Origin: Arthrobacter yangruifuii
GTDB lineage: Bacteria > Actinomycetota > Actinomycetes > Actinomycetales > Micrococcaceae
Direction: 5' to 3'
DNA: 64,000 nucleotides
NCBI RefSeq assembly: GCF_009192775.1
Contig: NZ_VTFX01000005.1
Coordinates: forward strand, 248,001-312,000
Positions 8,264-15,570 of the stretch are shown one piece after another. Below the pieces are notes generated by a model, which was not told the origin of the DNA, made no database searches, and saw nothing but the letters and a program-made list of their open reading frames with translations. The position numbers and the translations under genes are program-made. The first letter of the stretch is position 1. The number at the start of each line of letters is the position of its first letter.

Positions 8264-9487
8264 ATGGCGTACGAATCATCACCGGCAGCTGTTTCCTCCG
8301 ATGCGTCCGCGCCGCAGCGACGTCCCCGCCCCCGGACTCCTGCGTCGGCATGGGCGGTGCTGGTGCCGGCAGCCGTCCTGCTCTGGGTCGCGACCCTGCC
8401 GGGCAGCTTCGGCGTGCTTCTGTGGCTGCTGGGGGCCGGAGTGCTGCTGATCCTCACCGCAATCTACGCGCTGGGATTCCGGCGCCGCAGCTGGGCCAAC
8501 CTCTACACCCTGGAACAGCGGAAATTCGCGCTGACTCTCGGCGGGGTGGTGCTTGTGGTCGGTGCGGTGGCGGGAGTGGTCGCCACGCCGAAGCCAGTGG
8601 CGGACGCGATGAAGGCCGACGCCGAAGGCCTCCGCCCGCGGCCTGACCTGTTTGCCCCGCCGACGACACCGTCAACGCTCGGCTCCGTGCCCAACCTGCC
8701 CGCACCGGACCGGGCCGAACCGGCGGAGGGTTCTGCCGACGGGTCGAATTCCAGCGCTTTGCTCGGAGCTGTGGCCGGAGCCTCTGCTTTCGGTGCCGCG
8801 ATTGCCAATAAGGCCTGCGCAACCCCCGGAGACACCCGCGTGCAGGCACAGGTCGAATACCGCTGCACAACCAACCGGTCCGGAGAGCTCGTCTGGCTGG
8901 AGCGCAGCAACGCAGAGCAGTTGGCGGAGGAACGGGCCGCGGCCGTGCAGCAGGCCGAAGCAGACCGCCAGGCCGAGGAGGCCAGGGCGCGCCAGGCGGA
9001 GGAGCGGGCCCGCGCGGACGACGGCGGCCGACCGGCCCAGCCGCCGAACCAGCCGGCCCAGCCGCCGAATCAGCCCGATCCTTCGAGCCCGGCGCCGGCG
9101 GTACCGGCACCGGTGGACCCGCCAGCCGGGCCGCCTGCCGGGGACCCCACGAAACCGCCCACGCAGCCTCCAACGGACCCTCCCACGGAACCGCCGATCC
9201 AGCCGCCGATCCAGCCACCGGCACCGACCCCGACGCCGGGGCCGACTCAGCCGCCGTCCCCGGACCCGACGTTTCCTCCCGTGGTTCCCCCGACGCCTCC
9301 GGGCCAGCCGGATCCGCGGGGACCGGTTGCCCCGGATCCCGACCTTCCGGTCCTTCCGCCCGAATTCCCGGTGCAGCCCGGGCCGCCGTCCCCGTCCCGG
9401 ACGACCCCGCCGCCGTCGTCCGCGCTGCCGGCAGCCGTCCCCGGCGTGACGCCCATCCTCGCAGACCGGGCGCTTCAGGCCCGGTAA
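8264..9487 (+). CDS. membrane protein with cysteine domain and proline-rich tail
   Basis: 407 residues; function unknown. After a polar N-terminus come two adjacent hydrophobic helices (about 30-70) and a third (about 87-107), so it is a membrane protein. A domain IANKACATPGDTRV ... YRCTTNRSGELVWLER (about 180-220) matches the split domain of the preceding lipoprotein, and both are followed by an Ala/Glu coiled-coil stretch starting LAEERAA. The last 150 residues are Pro-rich (PPNQP, PTQPP, PPIQP repeats), compatible with spanning the cell wall. Probably an envelope protein; it may be co-regulated with the upstream gene. Confidence 0.8.
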   Translation: MAYESSPAAVSSDASAPQRRPRPRTPASAWAVLVPAAVLLWVATLPGSFGVLLWLLGAGVLLILTAIYALGFRRRSWANLYTLEQRKFALTLGGVVLVVGAVAGVVATPKPVADAMKADAEGLRPRPDLFAPPTTPSTLGSVPNLPAPDRAEPAEGSADGSNSSALLGAVAGASAFGAAIANKACATPGDTRVQAQVEYRCTTNRSGELVWLERSNAEQLAEERAAAVQQAEADRQAEEARARQAEERARADDGGRPAQPPNQPAQPPNQPDPSSPAPAVPAPVDPPAGPPAGDPTKPPTQPPTDPPTEPPIQPPIQPPAPTPTPGPTQPPSPDPTFPPVVPPTPPGQPDPRGPVAPDPDLPVLPPEFPVQPGPPSPSRTTPPPSSALPAAVPGVTPILADRALQAR

Positions 9488-9571
9488 AACCCGTGCGGTA
9501 ACCCGCGTCCGGAAGCCCCCGGCCGGAAACCTCGTCCCGAAACCCTGTCCCGAAACCCCCGTCGCCGCCTC

Positions 9572-10765
9572 TTACCGGAACGCGGAAATCCCCGTGATGT
9601 GCTGGCCCAGGATCAGGGTGTGCACCTCGTCGGTGCCCTCGTAGGTCCGCACCGATTCCAGGTTGTTGGCGTGCCGCAGCGGCGAATAGTCCAGGGTGAT
9701 GCCGTTGCCGCCCAGAATGGACCGGGCCTCCCGGCAGATCGCGAGGGCTTCACGCACGTTGTTCAGCTTGCCCACGGAAATCTGCACCGGTTCCAGCGTG
9801 CCGGCATCCTTGAGCCGGCCGGTGTGGATGGCCAGCAGCACGCCCTTGGAGATTTCCAGCTGCATGTTCACCAGCTTCTCCTGGGTGATCTGGTAGGCGG
9901 CCAGCGGCTTGTCGAACTGCAGCCGCTCCAGCGAATACGTCAGCGCCGCCTCGTAGCTGTCCCGGGCTGCACCCATCGAGCCCCAGAGAATCCCGTAACG
10001 GGCCTCGTTCAGGCAGGAGAACGGCCCCCGCAGCCCTTTCGCCCCGGGCAGCAGCGCCGAGTCCGGCAGCCGCACGTCCGCTAGGGACACGTCGCACTGG
10101 ATGGAGGCGCGCATGGACAGCTTCGGTTCAATCGGTACGGCGGAGAAGCCCGGGGTGTCCGTGGGCACAAGGAAGCCGCGGACGCCGTCGGCGGTCTGCG
10201 CCCAGATCACGGCGACGTCGGCAATGGAGGCCAGGCCGATCCACCGTTTGGCTCCGCGCAGCACCCAGCCCTCGCCGTCGTGCTCCGCGAACGTGCTCAT
10301 GGCGGACGGATCGGACCCGGCGGTGGGTTCGGTGAGCCCGAAACAGCCGATCAGCTCGCCGCGCGCCATCCCCGGCAGGTACCGGTTTTTCTGCTCCTCG
10401 GAACCCCACCGGTGGATGGCCGTCATGGCCAGCGATCCCTGCACGGACACGAAGGTGCGCAGGCCCGAGTCGCCGGCCTCCAGTTCCATCGCAGCGATCC
10501 CGTATTCGACGGCGGAGCGTCCCGGGCAGCCGTACCCCTCCAGATGCATGCCGAGCAGCCCGAGGCTGCCCAGCTCCCGGACAATCTCGACCGGGAAGAC
10601 CGCGTCCTCGTACCAGTCCTTGATGTTCGGGCGGATGCGTTCGTCCACGAAGGCCCGGACCGTGGCGCGCAGGGCCAGCTCGTCCTCGGTGAGCAGGCCG
10701 TCCAGGCCGAGGACGTCCGACGCCGTCCGCAGGGTGTCCAGGTCCGGTGTGGCGGGCATGCTCAT
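9572..10765 (-). CDS. gcdH: acyl-CoA dehydrogenase, glutaryl-CoA dehydrogenase-like
   Basis: 397 residues, full length for the family. Uses FAD to oxidise, and if truly GcdH also decarboxylate, glutaryl-CoA to crotonyl-CoA in lysine/tryptophan breakdown. Motifs: HLEGYGCPG, FGLTEPTAGSDPSAM (flavin/substrate contact), GGNGITLDYSPLRHANNLES, and TYEGTDEVHTLILG, where the Glu in YEGT is the catalytic base position of glutaryl-CoA dehydrogenase. It diverges from a thiolase gene, and both would act in the same acyl-CoA route to acetyl-CoA. The assignment to GcdH rather than another short-chain enzyme rests on these motifs only. Confidence 0.85.
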   Translation of the reverse strand: MSMPATPDLDTLRTASDVLGLDGLLTEDELALRATVRAFVDERIRPNIKDWYEDAVFPVEIVRELGSLGLLGMHLEGYGCPGRSAVEYGIAAMELEAGDSGLRTFVSVQGSLAMTAIHRWGSEEQKNRYLPGMARGELIGCFGLTEPTAGSDPSAMSTFAEHDGEGWVLRGAKRWIGLASIADVAVIWAQTADGVRGFLVPTDTPGFSAVPIEPKLSMRASIQCDVSLADVRLPDSALLPGAKGLRGPFSCLNEARYGILWGSMGAARDSYEAALTYSLERLQFDKPLAAYQITQEKLVNMQLEISKGVLLAIHTGRLKDAGTLEPVQISVGKLNNVREALAICREARSILGGNGITLDYSPLRHANNLESVRTYEGTDEVHTLILGQHITGISAFR

Positions 10766-10849
10766 GGGGTTCCTCCTGCGGCCGCGGCGGGGCGGCCGGA
10801 ACTAAACGGATGGTGCCGACCGGAGGATCGGCGCCTGTTATCCATGTCA

Positions 10850-10876
10850 CAGTACTATTTCCGGGCGCAGTACTAT
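10850..10876. promoter_or_regulatory. direct repeat in divergent promoter region
   Basis: CAGTACTAT occurs twice, at 10850-10858 and 10868-10876, one and a half to two helical turns apart (18-base period), between the divergent dehydrogenase and thiolase genes. TACTAT could also serve as a -10 element. It may be an operator coordinating the two genes. Confidence 0.4.
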
Positions 10877-10883
10877 GGCCAGC

Positions 10884-12068
10884 ATGACTGAGGCGTATCT
10901 GGTGTCCGGCGTCCGCACCCCCGTAGGCCGCTACGGCGGGGCCCTGTCCGGCGTCCGCCCCGATGATCTCGCGGCCCTGGTGCTGGCCGAGGCCGTGGCC
11001 CGGGCCGGGGTGCCCCGCACCGACGTCGACGAGGTGCTGCTGGGCTGCACGAACCAGGCCGGGGAGGACAACCGGAACGTGGCGCGGATGGCGACCCTGA
11101 TTGCCGGCTTCCCGGTCACGGTGCCGGCCATGACCGTGAACCGGCTGTGCGCCTCCGGCCTCAGTGCGATCATCCTGGCCGCGCAGATGATTCGGTCCGG
11201 GGCGGCGGACCTTGTGGTGGCCGGGGGAGTGGAGTCCATGTCCCGGGCGCCGTGGGTGCTGGCCAAGCCGGAAAAGGCCTTCGCCAAGCCGGGCGAGCTG
11301 GCGGATTCGGCGATCGGCGCCAGGTTCACCAACCCGAAGTTCTACGACCTGCCTGGCACCACCTCCTCCATGCCGGAAACCGCCGAGGAGCTGGCTACCC
11401 GCGACGGTATTTCCCGCGTGGATTCCGACGCCTTTGCGCTGCGCTCGCATCAGCGCGCGCTCGCCGCCATTGACGAGGGGCGCTTCGCCGACGAAATTGT
11501 GCCGGTCGAAACCACGAAGGGCGTAGTGAAGACGGATGAGGGTCCGCGCCGGGAGACCAGCCTCGAGGCCCTGGCGAAGCTGCGGCCCATCGTCCGGCCG
11601 GACGGCGTGGTGACCGCCGGGAACTCGAGCTCCCTGAACGACGGCGCGTCCGCCGTCGTCGTCGCCAGTGCCGATGCCGTCCGCCGGCTGGGGCTGACCG
11701 CACGGGCCCGGATTGTCGACGGCGCGTCCGCCGGGGTGGCGCCGGCGGTGATGGGCATCGGCCCGGTGCCGGCGACGCAGAAGGTGCTGGACCGGGCCGG
11801 CTGGTCGCTCGGCGACCTCGACGCGGTGGAGCTGAACGAGGCCTTTGCCGCCCAGTCCCTGGCGTGCATGCGGGCCCTGAACCTGGACGAGGCGATAGTG
11901 AACCGCGACGGCGGGGCGATCGCTCTGGGGCATGCACTGGGATCCTCCGGGTCGCGGCTCACGGTGACGATGCTGAACCGGATGGAGCGCGAGGGTGCGT
12001 CGAAGGCCCTGGTGACCATGTGCGTGGGGCTCGGCCAGGGTGTGTCGATGCTGCTGGAGCGGGTGTAG
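10884..12068 (+). CDS. thiolase (acetyl-CoA C-acyltransferase, PcaF/ThlA-like)
   Basis: 394 residues. Catalyses thiolytic cleavage of a 3-ketoacyl-CoA (or the reverse Claisen condensation). Catalytic residues are visible: nucleophilic Cys in NRLCASGLSA (C89), His in GGAIALGHALGSSG (H350) and Cys in TMCVGLGQG (C380). The N-terminus RTPVGRYGGALSGVRPDDL and NQAGEDNRNVARMA resemble beta-ketoadipyl-CoA thiolases as well as acetyl-CoA acetyltransferases, so chain specificity is open. An ATG nine bases upstream lies within a repeated promoter element, so the second ATG is preferred. Divergent from the GcdH-like gene. Confidence 0.9.
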   Translation: MTEAYLVSGVRTPVGRYGGALSGVRPDDLAALVLAEAVARAGVPRTDVDEVLLGCTNQAGEDNRNVARMATLIAGFPVTVPAMTVNRLCASGLSAIILAAQMIRSGAADLVVAGGVESMSRAPWVLAKPEKAFAKPGELADSAIGARFTNPKFYDLPGTTSSMPETAEELATRDGISRVDSDAFALRSHQRALAAIDEGRFADEIVPVETTKGVVKTDEGPRRETSLEALAKLRPIVRPDGVVTAGNSSSLNDGASAVVVASADAVRRLGLTARARIVDGASAGVAPAVMGIGPVPATQKVLDRAGWSLGDLDAVELNEAFAAQSLACMRALNLDEAIVNRDGGAIALGHALGSSGSRLTVTMLNRMEREGASKALVTMCVGLGQGVSMLLERV

Positions 12069-12077
12069 TTAGGTTGG

Positions 12078-12206
12078 CTAGGCGTCCGTGAGCCGGGCGA
12101 GTAGCTCTGAATCGTTCTTCAGGATGGAATCCACCGCGGCGTTGATCTGGCGCCGGCGCTCATCCGGCTCCAGAAAGTCTCGGGGAATCTCGACCGAATC
12201 GCTCAT
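12078..12206 (-). CDS. small conserved-looking protein, 42 residues
   Basis: A short ORF, MSDSVEIPRDFLEPDERRRQ onward to ELLARLTDA, with a good ribosome site (AGGGTGG four bases before ATG) and GC-rich third positions. Acidic-amphipathic, probably one helix-turn-helix hairpin; no signal or membrane segment. Convergent with the thiolase gene, stop codons ten bases apart. Function unknown. Confidence 0.5.
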   Translation of the reverse strand: MSDSVEIPRDFLEPDERRRQINAAVDSILKNDSELLARLTDA

Positions 12207-12295
12207 AGGGCCACCCTATCGGCGATGACGCATCTGCTGCACGTGACGCTCGCCCTGAGCCTACGGGTGAACCTCTTCGTCCGGGGTCTGCGCTC

Positions 12296-12826
12296 TTACT
12301 GGCCGTCAGCCCTCGGAATAGTCTGGTCGCTCTCCGGGTTGTCGTTGCCCTCTATCATTACCCTGCCGCCGACAAACGCTACGCCCAGTGCCAGCGCCGC
12401 GCCTGCTCCGAACAGCACTTTCTTGAAGAGTCCATCCAGGAACTCTTTATTCTCGGTGTCTTTTTGAAACTGCAGGTTTCCGGTTTCCATAATCTTTTCG
12501 ATGAGATATTTCTTTTCCTCCCAGCTCAGACCCTCTTGTTCTAGCTGAACTATTAGGGCCTCCCTAATCTGCTGGAAAGCCTGATGGACCCGTTTTTGGC
12601 TGTGCTTATTGGCTTTGAGCGTGGACTGGTGAGCCTGCTCCATCGCATCCACCGCGCTCATTGCGAATTCTTTAAAGTGGGGAAACTGCTTGACGATCTG
12701 AAGAGCCACCTCAGTGTCCATATCGGGCATCATCGCCGCGAACCTGATCATCTTGTCTTTGGAGAGGTTCCTCCATGAATCAATCCCCAGGGCTTGCTTG
12801 ATTTGGTCTTCATCCTTGTATCGCAT
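12296..12826 (-). CDS. hypothetical protein with C-terminal membrane helix
   Basis: 176 residues from MRYKDEDQIK; an upstream ATG at 12865 is possible and neither start has a strong ribosome site. The body is helical and charged (SWRNLSKDKMIRFAAMMPDM, then EEKKYLIEKIMETG), followed by one hydrophobic segment FGAGAALALGVAFVGGRVM near the C-terminus and a short polar tail, so probably tail-anchored. I recall similar proteins being widespread in bacteria but know no function. Codon use is clearly less GC-rich than its neighbours, suggesting acquisition. Confidence 0.7.
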   Translation of the reverse strand: MRYKDEDQIKQALGIDSWRNLSKDKMIRFAAMMPDMDTEVALQIVKQFPHFKEFAMSAVDAMEQAHQSTLKANKHSQKRVHQAFQQIREALIVQLEQEGLSWEEKKYLIEKIMETGNLQFQKDTENKEFLDGLFKKVLFGAGAALALGVAFVGGRVMIEGNDNPESDQTIPRADGQ

Positions 12827-13167
12827 GCAGTGTGTCCGTCCGCCTATTCGTTTGGTCTTCCACATCCTAGTGGCGACAGTCGGATAAGAACGGTCAAAGG
12901 GAGCGGTGGAATGTCGTTAAACAGGGGGGGCAGGGTATTGACGAATTCCGGTCGGGCCGAGTGGGTGAGACCCAGGCCTGGACTTCGGCCGCAAGGAAGC
13001 CGGTTATGTGGAGGAGCGAATGGTTAGACGAGCAGGCCGACGGAACGGAGAAGCCGGCCACAGGCGGGGTAAGGGGTCGACTCGGTGCTCGCCACGAAAA
13101 TAATGAGAAATGAACATACCGGCGTGTAAAGTTCAGCCTTCGGGAAGCCCGGCCTAGCATTCAGGCC
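12827..13167. other. gene-poor intergenic region
   Basis: About 340 bases with no convincing ORF, terminator or RNA structure. The divergent promoters of the flanking genes must lie here, but no clear -35/-10 pair could be picked. Confidence 0.3.
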
Positions 13168-13560
13168 ATGACTGTACTGATCTCCCACACGACGTTCGAC
13201 AGCCTCGACGCCTATGCCCAGTCGAGATTCTGGGCTCGGGTGCTCGGCTTCTCCGAGGACCCCGGGGATCCCAACCGGCCCGACGACGACGAGTGCATGA
13301 TCTTCTCACCCGACGGCGCCCAGCGGCTGCTGTTTATCCGCGTGCCGGACGCCAAGCAGGTCAAGAACCGGCTGCACCTGGACCTGCAGCCCGCCGACGC
13401 CGGCGGACGTGACCGGGAGCTGCAGCGGCTGCTGGAACTAGGTGCCACGGAAGTGGATGACCGGCGGAACCCGGACGGAACCGGCTGGGTGGTCCTGGCC
13501 GACCCGGAGGGCAACGAGTTCTGCATCCTGCGCAGCGAGGCGGAGCGCACGGCGGGCTAG
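13168..13560 (+). CDS. VOC family (glyoxalase/dioxygenase-like) protein
   Basis: 130 residues, one vicinal-oxygen-chelate module pair. Visible family features are FWARVLGFSEDP near the start, LHLDLQPAD in the middle and VLADPEGNEFCIL at the end, the last being the usual C-terminal strand with a metal-ligand Glu. Such proteins include glyoxalases, dioxygenases and drug-binding proteins; substrate cannot be read. It appears monocistronic. Confidence 0.85.
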   Translation: MTVLISHTTFDSLDAYAQSRFWARVLGFSEDPGDPNRPDDDECMIFSPDGAQRLLFIRVPDAKQVKNRLHLDLQPADAGGRDRELQRLLELGATEVDDRRNPDGTGWVVLADPEGNEFCILRSEAERTAG

Positions 13561-13659
13561 GGGTCCGGCGCCGGAAACCGTAAGTCTGCGGAGTAGGCTG
13601 TGGCACACAAGTCGGTTCGCAAGTAGGTCTCTGGATAGCTGGATATGGGGAAACACAAA

Positions 13660-14271
13660 ATGCAAAAGGCAAGCATCACCGGGCTGCTGCTGGTTGGTTC
13701 GCTCGGACTAGCAGGCTGCTCATCCGCCGCCGACGCAGCCAAGGAACCCGTTTCCGCACCCACTTCTTCCAGCGCGTCGTCGTCGGCCGCAGCCAGCCCG
13801 ACGTCGTCGGCCGCCACCTCGACGACCACCCAGGCCCCGGCCCCTGCAACGCCGCCCTCCGCCATGCCGTCTCCGGCCCCCGAGCCGGTCACCGCGCTCA
13901 GGGTAGCCGAGCAGCTGCAGGCGGCGGTCCCGAGCATCACCTTGGTCACCGAGGTGACTGAAGCCAACGATTCCACCGGGTCCCTCGGCCAGCCGGGAAA
14001 GTACATATCGGCGGCGTGGATCACCGACGCCGCGGCTACCGTCCCCGAGGAGCAGAGCATCGTGCGCGGGGCTGTTGTGGAAGTCTTCGCGAGCGAAGCG
14101 GAAGCCCAGGCCCGCCTGCAGACGCTGGCCGAGGACATTGCCCTGGGGCCTGCCTTCAATGCCGAATATCAGTACCTGCAGGGAACGGTGCTGCTTCGAG
14201 TATCCGGAAAGCTCGGCGACGCGCAGGCCGCCCTGTACGCAGAGGCCTTTCGCGGCGCAGACCTTGGGTGA
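13660..14271 (+). CDS. lipoprotein of unknown function
   Basis: 203 residues from ATG 13660, which has GGGG nine bases upstream; an ATG at 13645 is in frame. The signal peptide SITGLLLVGSLGLAGC ends in a clear lipobox (Cys 20). A Ser/Ala/Thr/Pro-rich linker (about 25-75) precedes a compact domain beginning VTALRVAEQLQAAVPSI. The domain is not recognised. Probably displayed on the outer face of the membrane. The stop codon lies within a 16-bp imperfect tandem duplication. Confidence 0.8.
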   Translation: MQKASITGLLLVGSLGLAGCSSAADAAKEPVSAPTSSSASSSAAASPTSSAATSTTTQAPAPATPPSAMPSPAPEPVTALRVAEQLQAAVPSITLVTEVTEANDSTGSLGQPGKYISAAWITDAAATVPEEQSIVRGAVVEVFASEAEAQARLQTLAEDIALGPAFNAEYQYLQGTVLLRVSGKLGDAQAALYAEAFRGADLG

Positions 14272-14291
14272 ACCAGACCTCGGGTAAACCA
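14260..14291 (+). repeat. 16-bp tandem duplication across a stop codon
   Basis: GACCTTGGGTGAACCA (14260-14275) is followed directly by GACCTCGGGTAAACCA (14276-14291), two mismatches. The first copy contains the TGA stop of the lipoprotein gene. Confidence 0.85.
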
Positions 14292-14316
14292 GTCTTCTTC
14301 GACAGGGGGAATCATC

Positions 14317-14754
14317 ATGGGGTTGTTCAGCACTAAACCGATTGTGGAGAAGAAAGAGCAGTGGACGTCGCGCCGGCCGCCGCAGGAGGTCCTGGACGCG
14401 CTGGCCGCGGCTTTTGCATCCCACGGAGAGGACGTCCGGCGGGAAAAGACCTCGGTGGAGGTTCGTTTCGGTTCAAACTCCGTGTACCGGACGATGGGCA
14501 ATATGACGGCTGAAGGCCGCGCCAATATGCCGCTGGCTCTGACCTTTACGGCGTCCGGATCCGGCAGCGGGACCGGGATAGCGGTCCACGCGCGCGACAC
14601 GTACGGCTTCCGCCTCGGCAGCGGCAAGTCCTTCGGCGTGCCGAAGACGTTCAACCGGCGGCTGGAGGAACTGCTCAGCTACGCGGCAGGGGCGATCGGC
14701 AACGACAGGCCTGTCACCGGACCCGTCCCGGCACCGCCGCTCTTCAACATCTAG
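14317..14754 (+). CDS. hypothetical cytoplasmic protein
   Basis: 145 residues, with AGGGGG at good distance before ATG. No signal peptide or membrane helix. The sequence MGLFSTKPIVEKKEQWTSRR and the alternating pattern after residue 35 suggest a small alpha/beta fold; the family is not recognised. It may be co-transcribed with the lipoprotein 45 bases upstream. It is convergent with the HAD gene of the Ter module, stop codons nine bases apart, within a 13-bp tandem duplication. Confidence 0.75.
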   Translation: MGLFSTKPIVEKKEQWTSRRPPQEVLDALAAAFASHGEDVRREKTSVEVRFGSNSVYRTMGNMTAEGRANMPLALTFTASGSGSGTGIAVHARDTYGFRLGSGKSFGVPKTFNRRLEELLSYAAGAIGNDRPVTGPVPAPPLFNI

Positions 14755-14774
14755 GCCGGTAATCTAGGCCCGTA
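14749..14774. repeat. 13-bp tandem duplication between convergent stop codons
   Basis: ATCTAGGCCGGTA (14749-14761) and ATCTAGGCCCGTA (14762-14774), one mismatch. The first carries the plus-strand TAG stop; the second overlaps the stop of the minus-strand HAD gene. Confidence 0.85.
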
Positions 14775-15570
14775 CCAGGCCCAGCATCCGCCGCAGGATT
14801 TCTTCCCCAGCCAGCACACCCCGGGCTTCGGTGACCTGCAGGTGGGCGTCGACGTAGCCGGCGTCGTCCAGTTCGCCGTGCGCGGGGCGGAACGCGACGT
14901 CGGCGCCCTCCAGCATCGGCCGGTCCAGCAGCGAATCCCCGGCGGCGATGACCTGCTCGGCACCGGTGCGGCGGGCCACCTCGGCGACGGCCTGCTGCTT
15001 GGTGACCGGCGTCGGCACGCAGTAGAGCTTGCGGCCCTGCAGCGACACGGTCCAGCCGCGCGCATCGCACCAGTCCTCCAGAGCCAGCAGAAACTCGCCG
15101 GGGAGCGCATCCCGGTCCACAATCGCGTAGGCGAACAGATCCTCGGCGGAACGAAGCTTCAGAATCCATTCATGGAATTCAGGACGGCCAAGGTAAGCCT
15201 CGATCTCGGCAAGCGGAGCACATCCGGACGTGACGAGGCCGCGGACCGCGTCCTGCCAGTCCGCGTCGGTCTGTCCGTGATGCAGAATGACGCCGCCGTT
15301 GGTGGTGACCGCATACTCCGGGGCCGGCCCGGGCAGCTGGATCCGCCGGTACTGTGCGACGGTCCGCGTGGTGACCGGGACAAACACGGACTCTTCGGCG
15401 GCCGAGACCAGCAGCTGCTCGGCGGCGCGGGTCATGAAGGACAGCGGTTTGCCCTCGTAGACCTCGGCGACCACCATCGCCGGAGCCAGGGCGTCCTCGG
15501 TGTCCAGGAACAGTGCGTTGGCGGAGTAGATCAGGGTGCGGTCCAGATCGGACGCGAGCAGGGTCTTCAC
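14764..15570 (-). CDS. HAD-superfamily phosphatase of the Ter module
   Basis: 268 residues starting at GTG, whose GTGA overlaps the stop of the upstream fusion gene. Haloacid-dehalogenase fold: motif I LLASDLDRTL (nucleophile Asp and general-acid Asp), TTNGG near motif II, and motif IV GDSLLDRPML. The long insert after motif II is a Cof/SPP-type cap. It probably dephosphorylates a small metabolite. In comparative-genomic descriptions of Ter systems such a phosphatase accompanies a PRTase and a citrate-lyase-like enzyme, proposed to make a nucleoside-like compound; the product is not known. Confidence 0.85.
   Translation of the reverse strand: MKTLLASDLDRTLIYSANALFLDTEDALAPAMVVAEVYEGKPLSFMTRAAEQLLVSAAEESVFVPVTTRTVAQYRRIQLPGPAPEYAVTTNGGVILHHGQTDADWQDAVRGLVTSGCAPLAEIEAYLGRPEFHEWILKLRSAEDLFAYAIVDRDALPGEFLLALEDWCDARGWTVSLQGRKLYCVPTPVTKQQAVAEVARRTGAEQVIAAGDSLLDRPMLEGADVAFRPAHGELDDAGYVDAHLQVTEARGVLAGEEILRRMLGLVRA

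Noticed and set aside
12894-13160. 88-codon ORF on the minus strand
   Set aside because: No start context, no motif, and mixed codon use; treated as non-coding.
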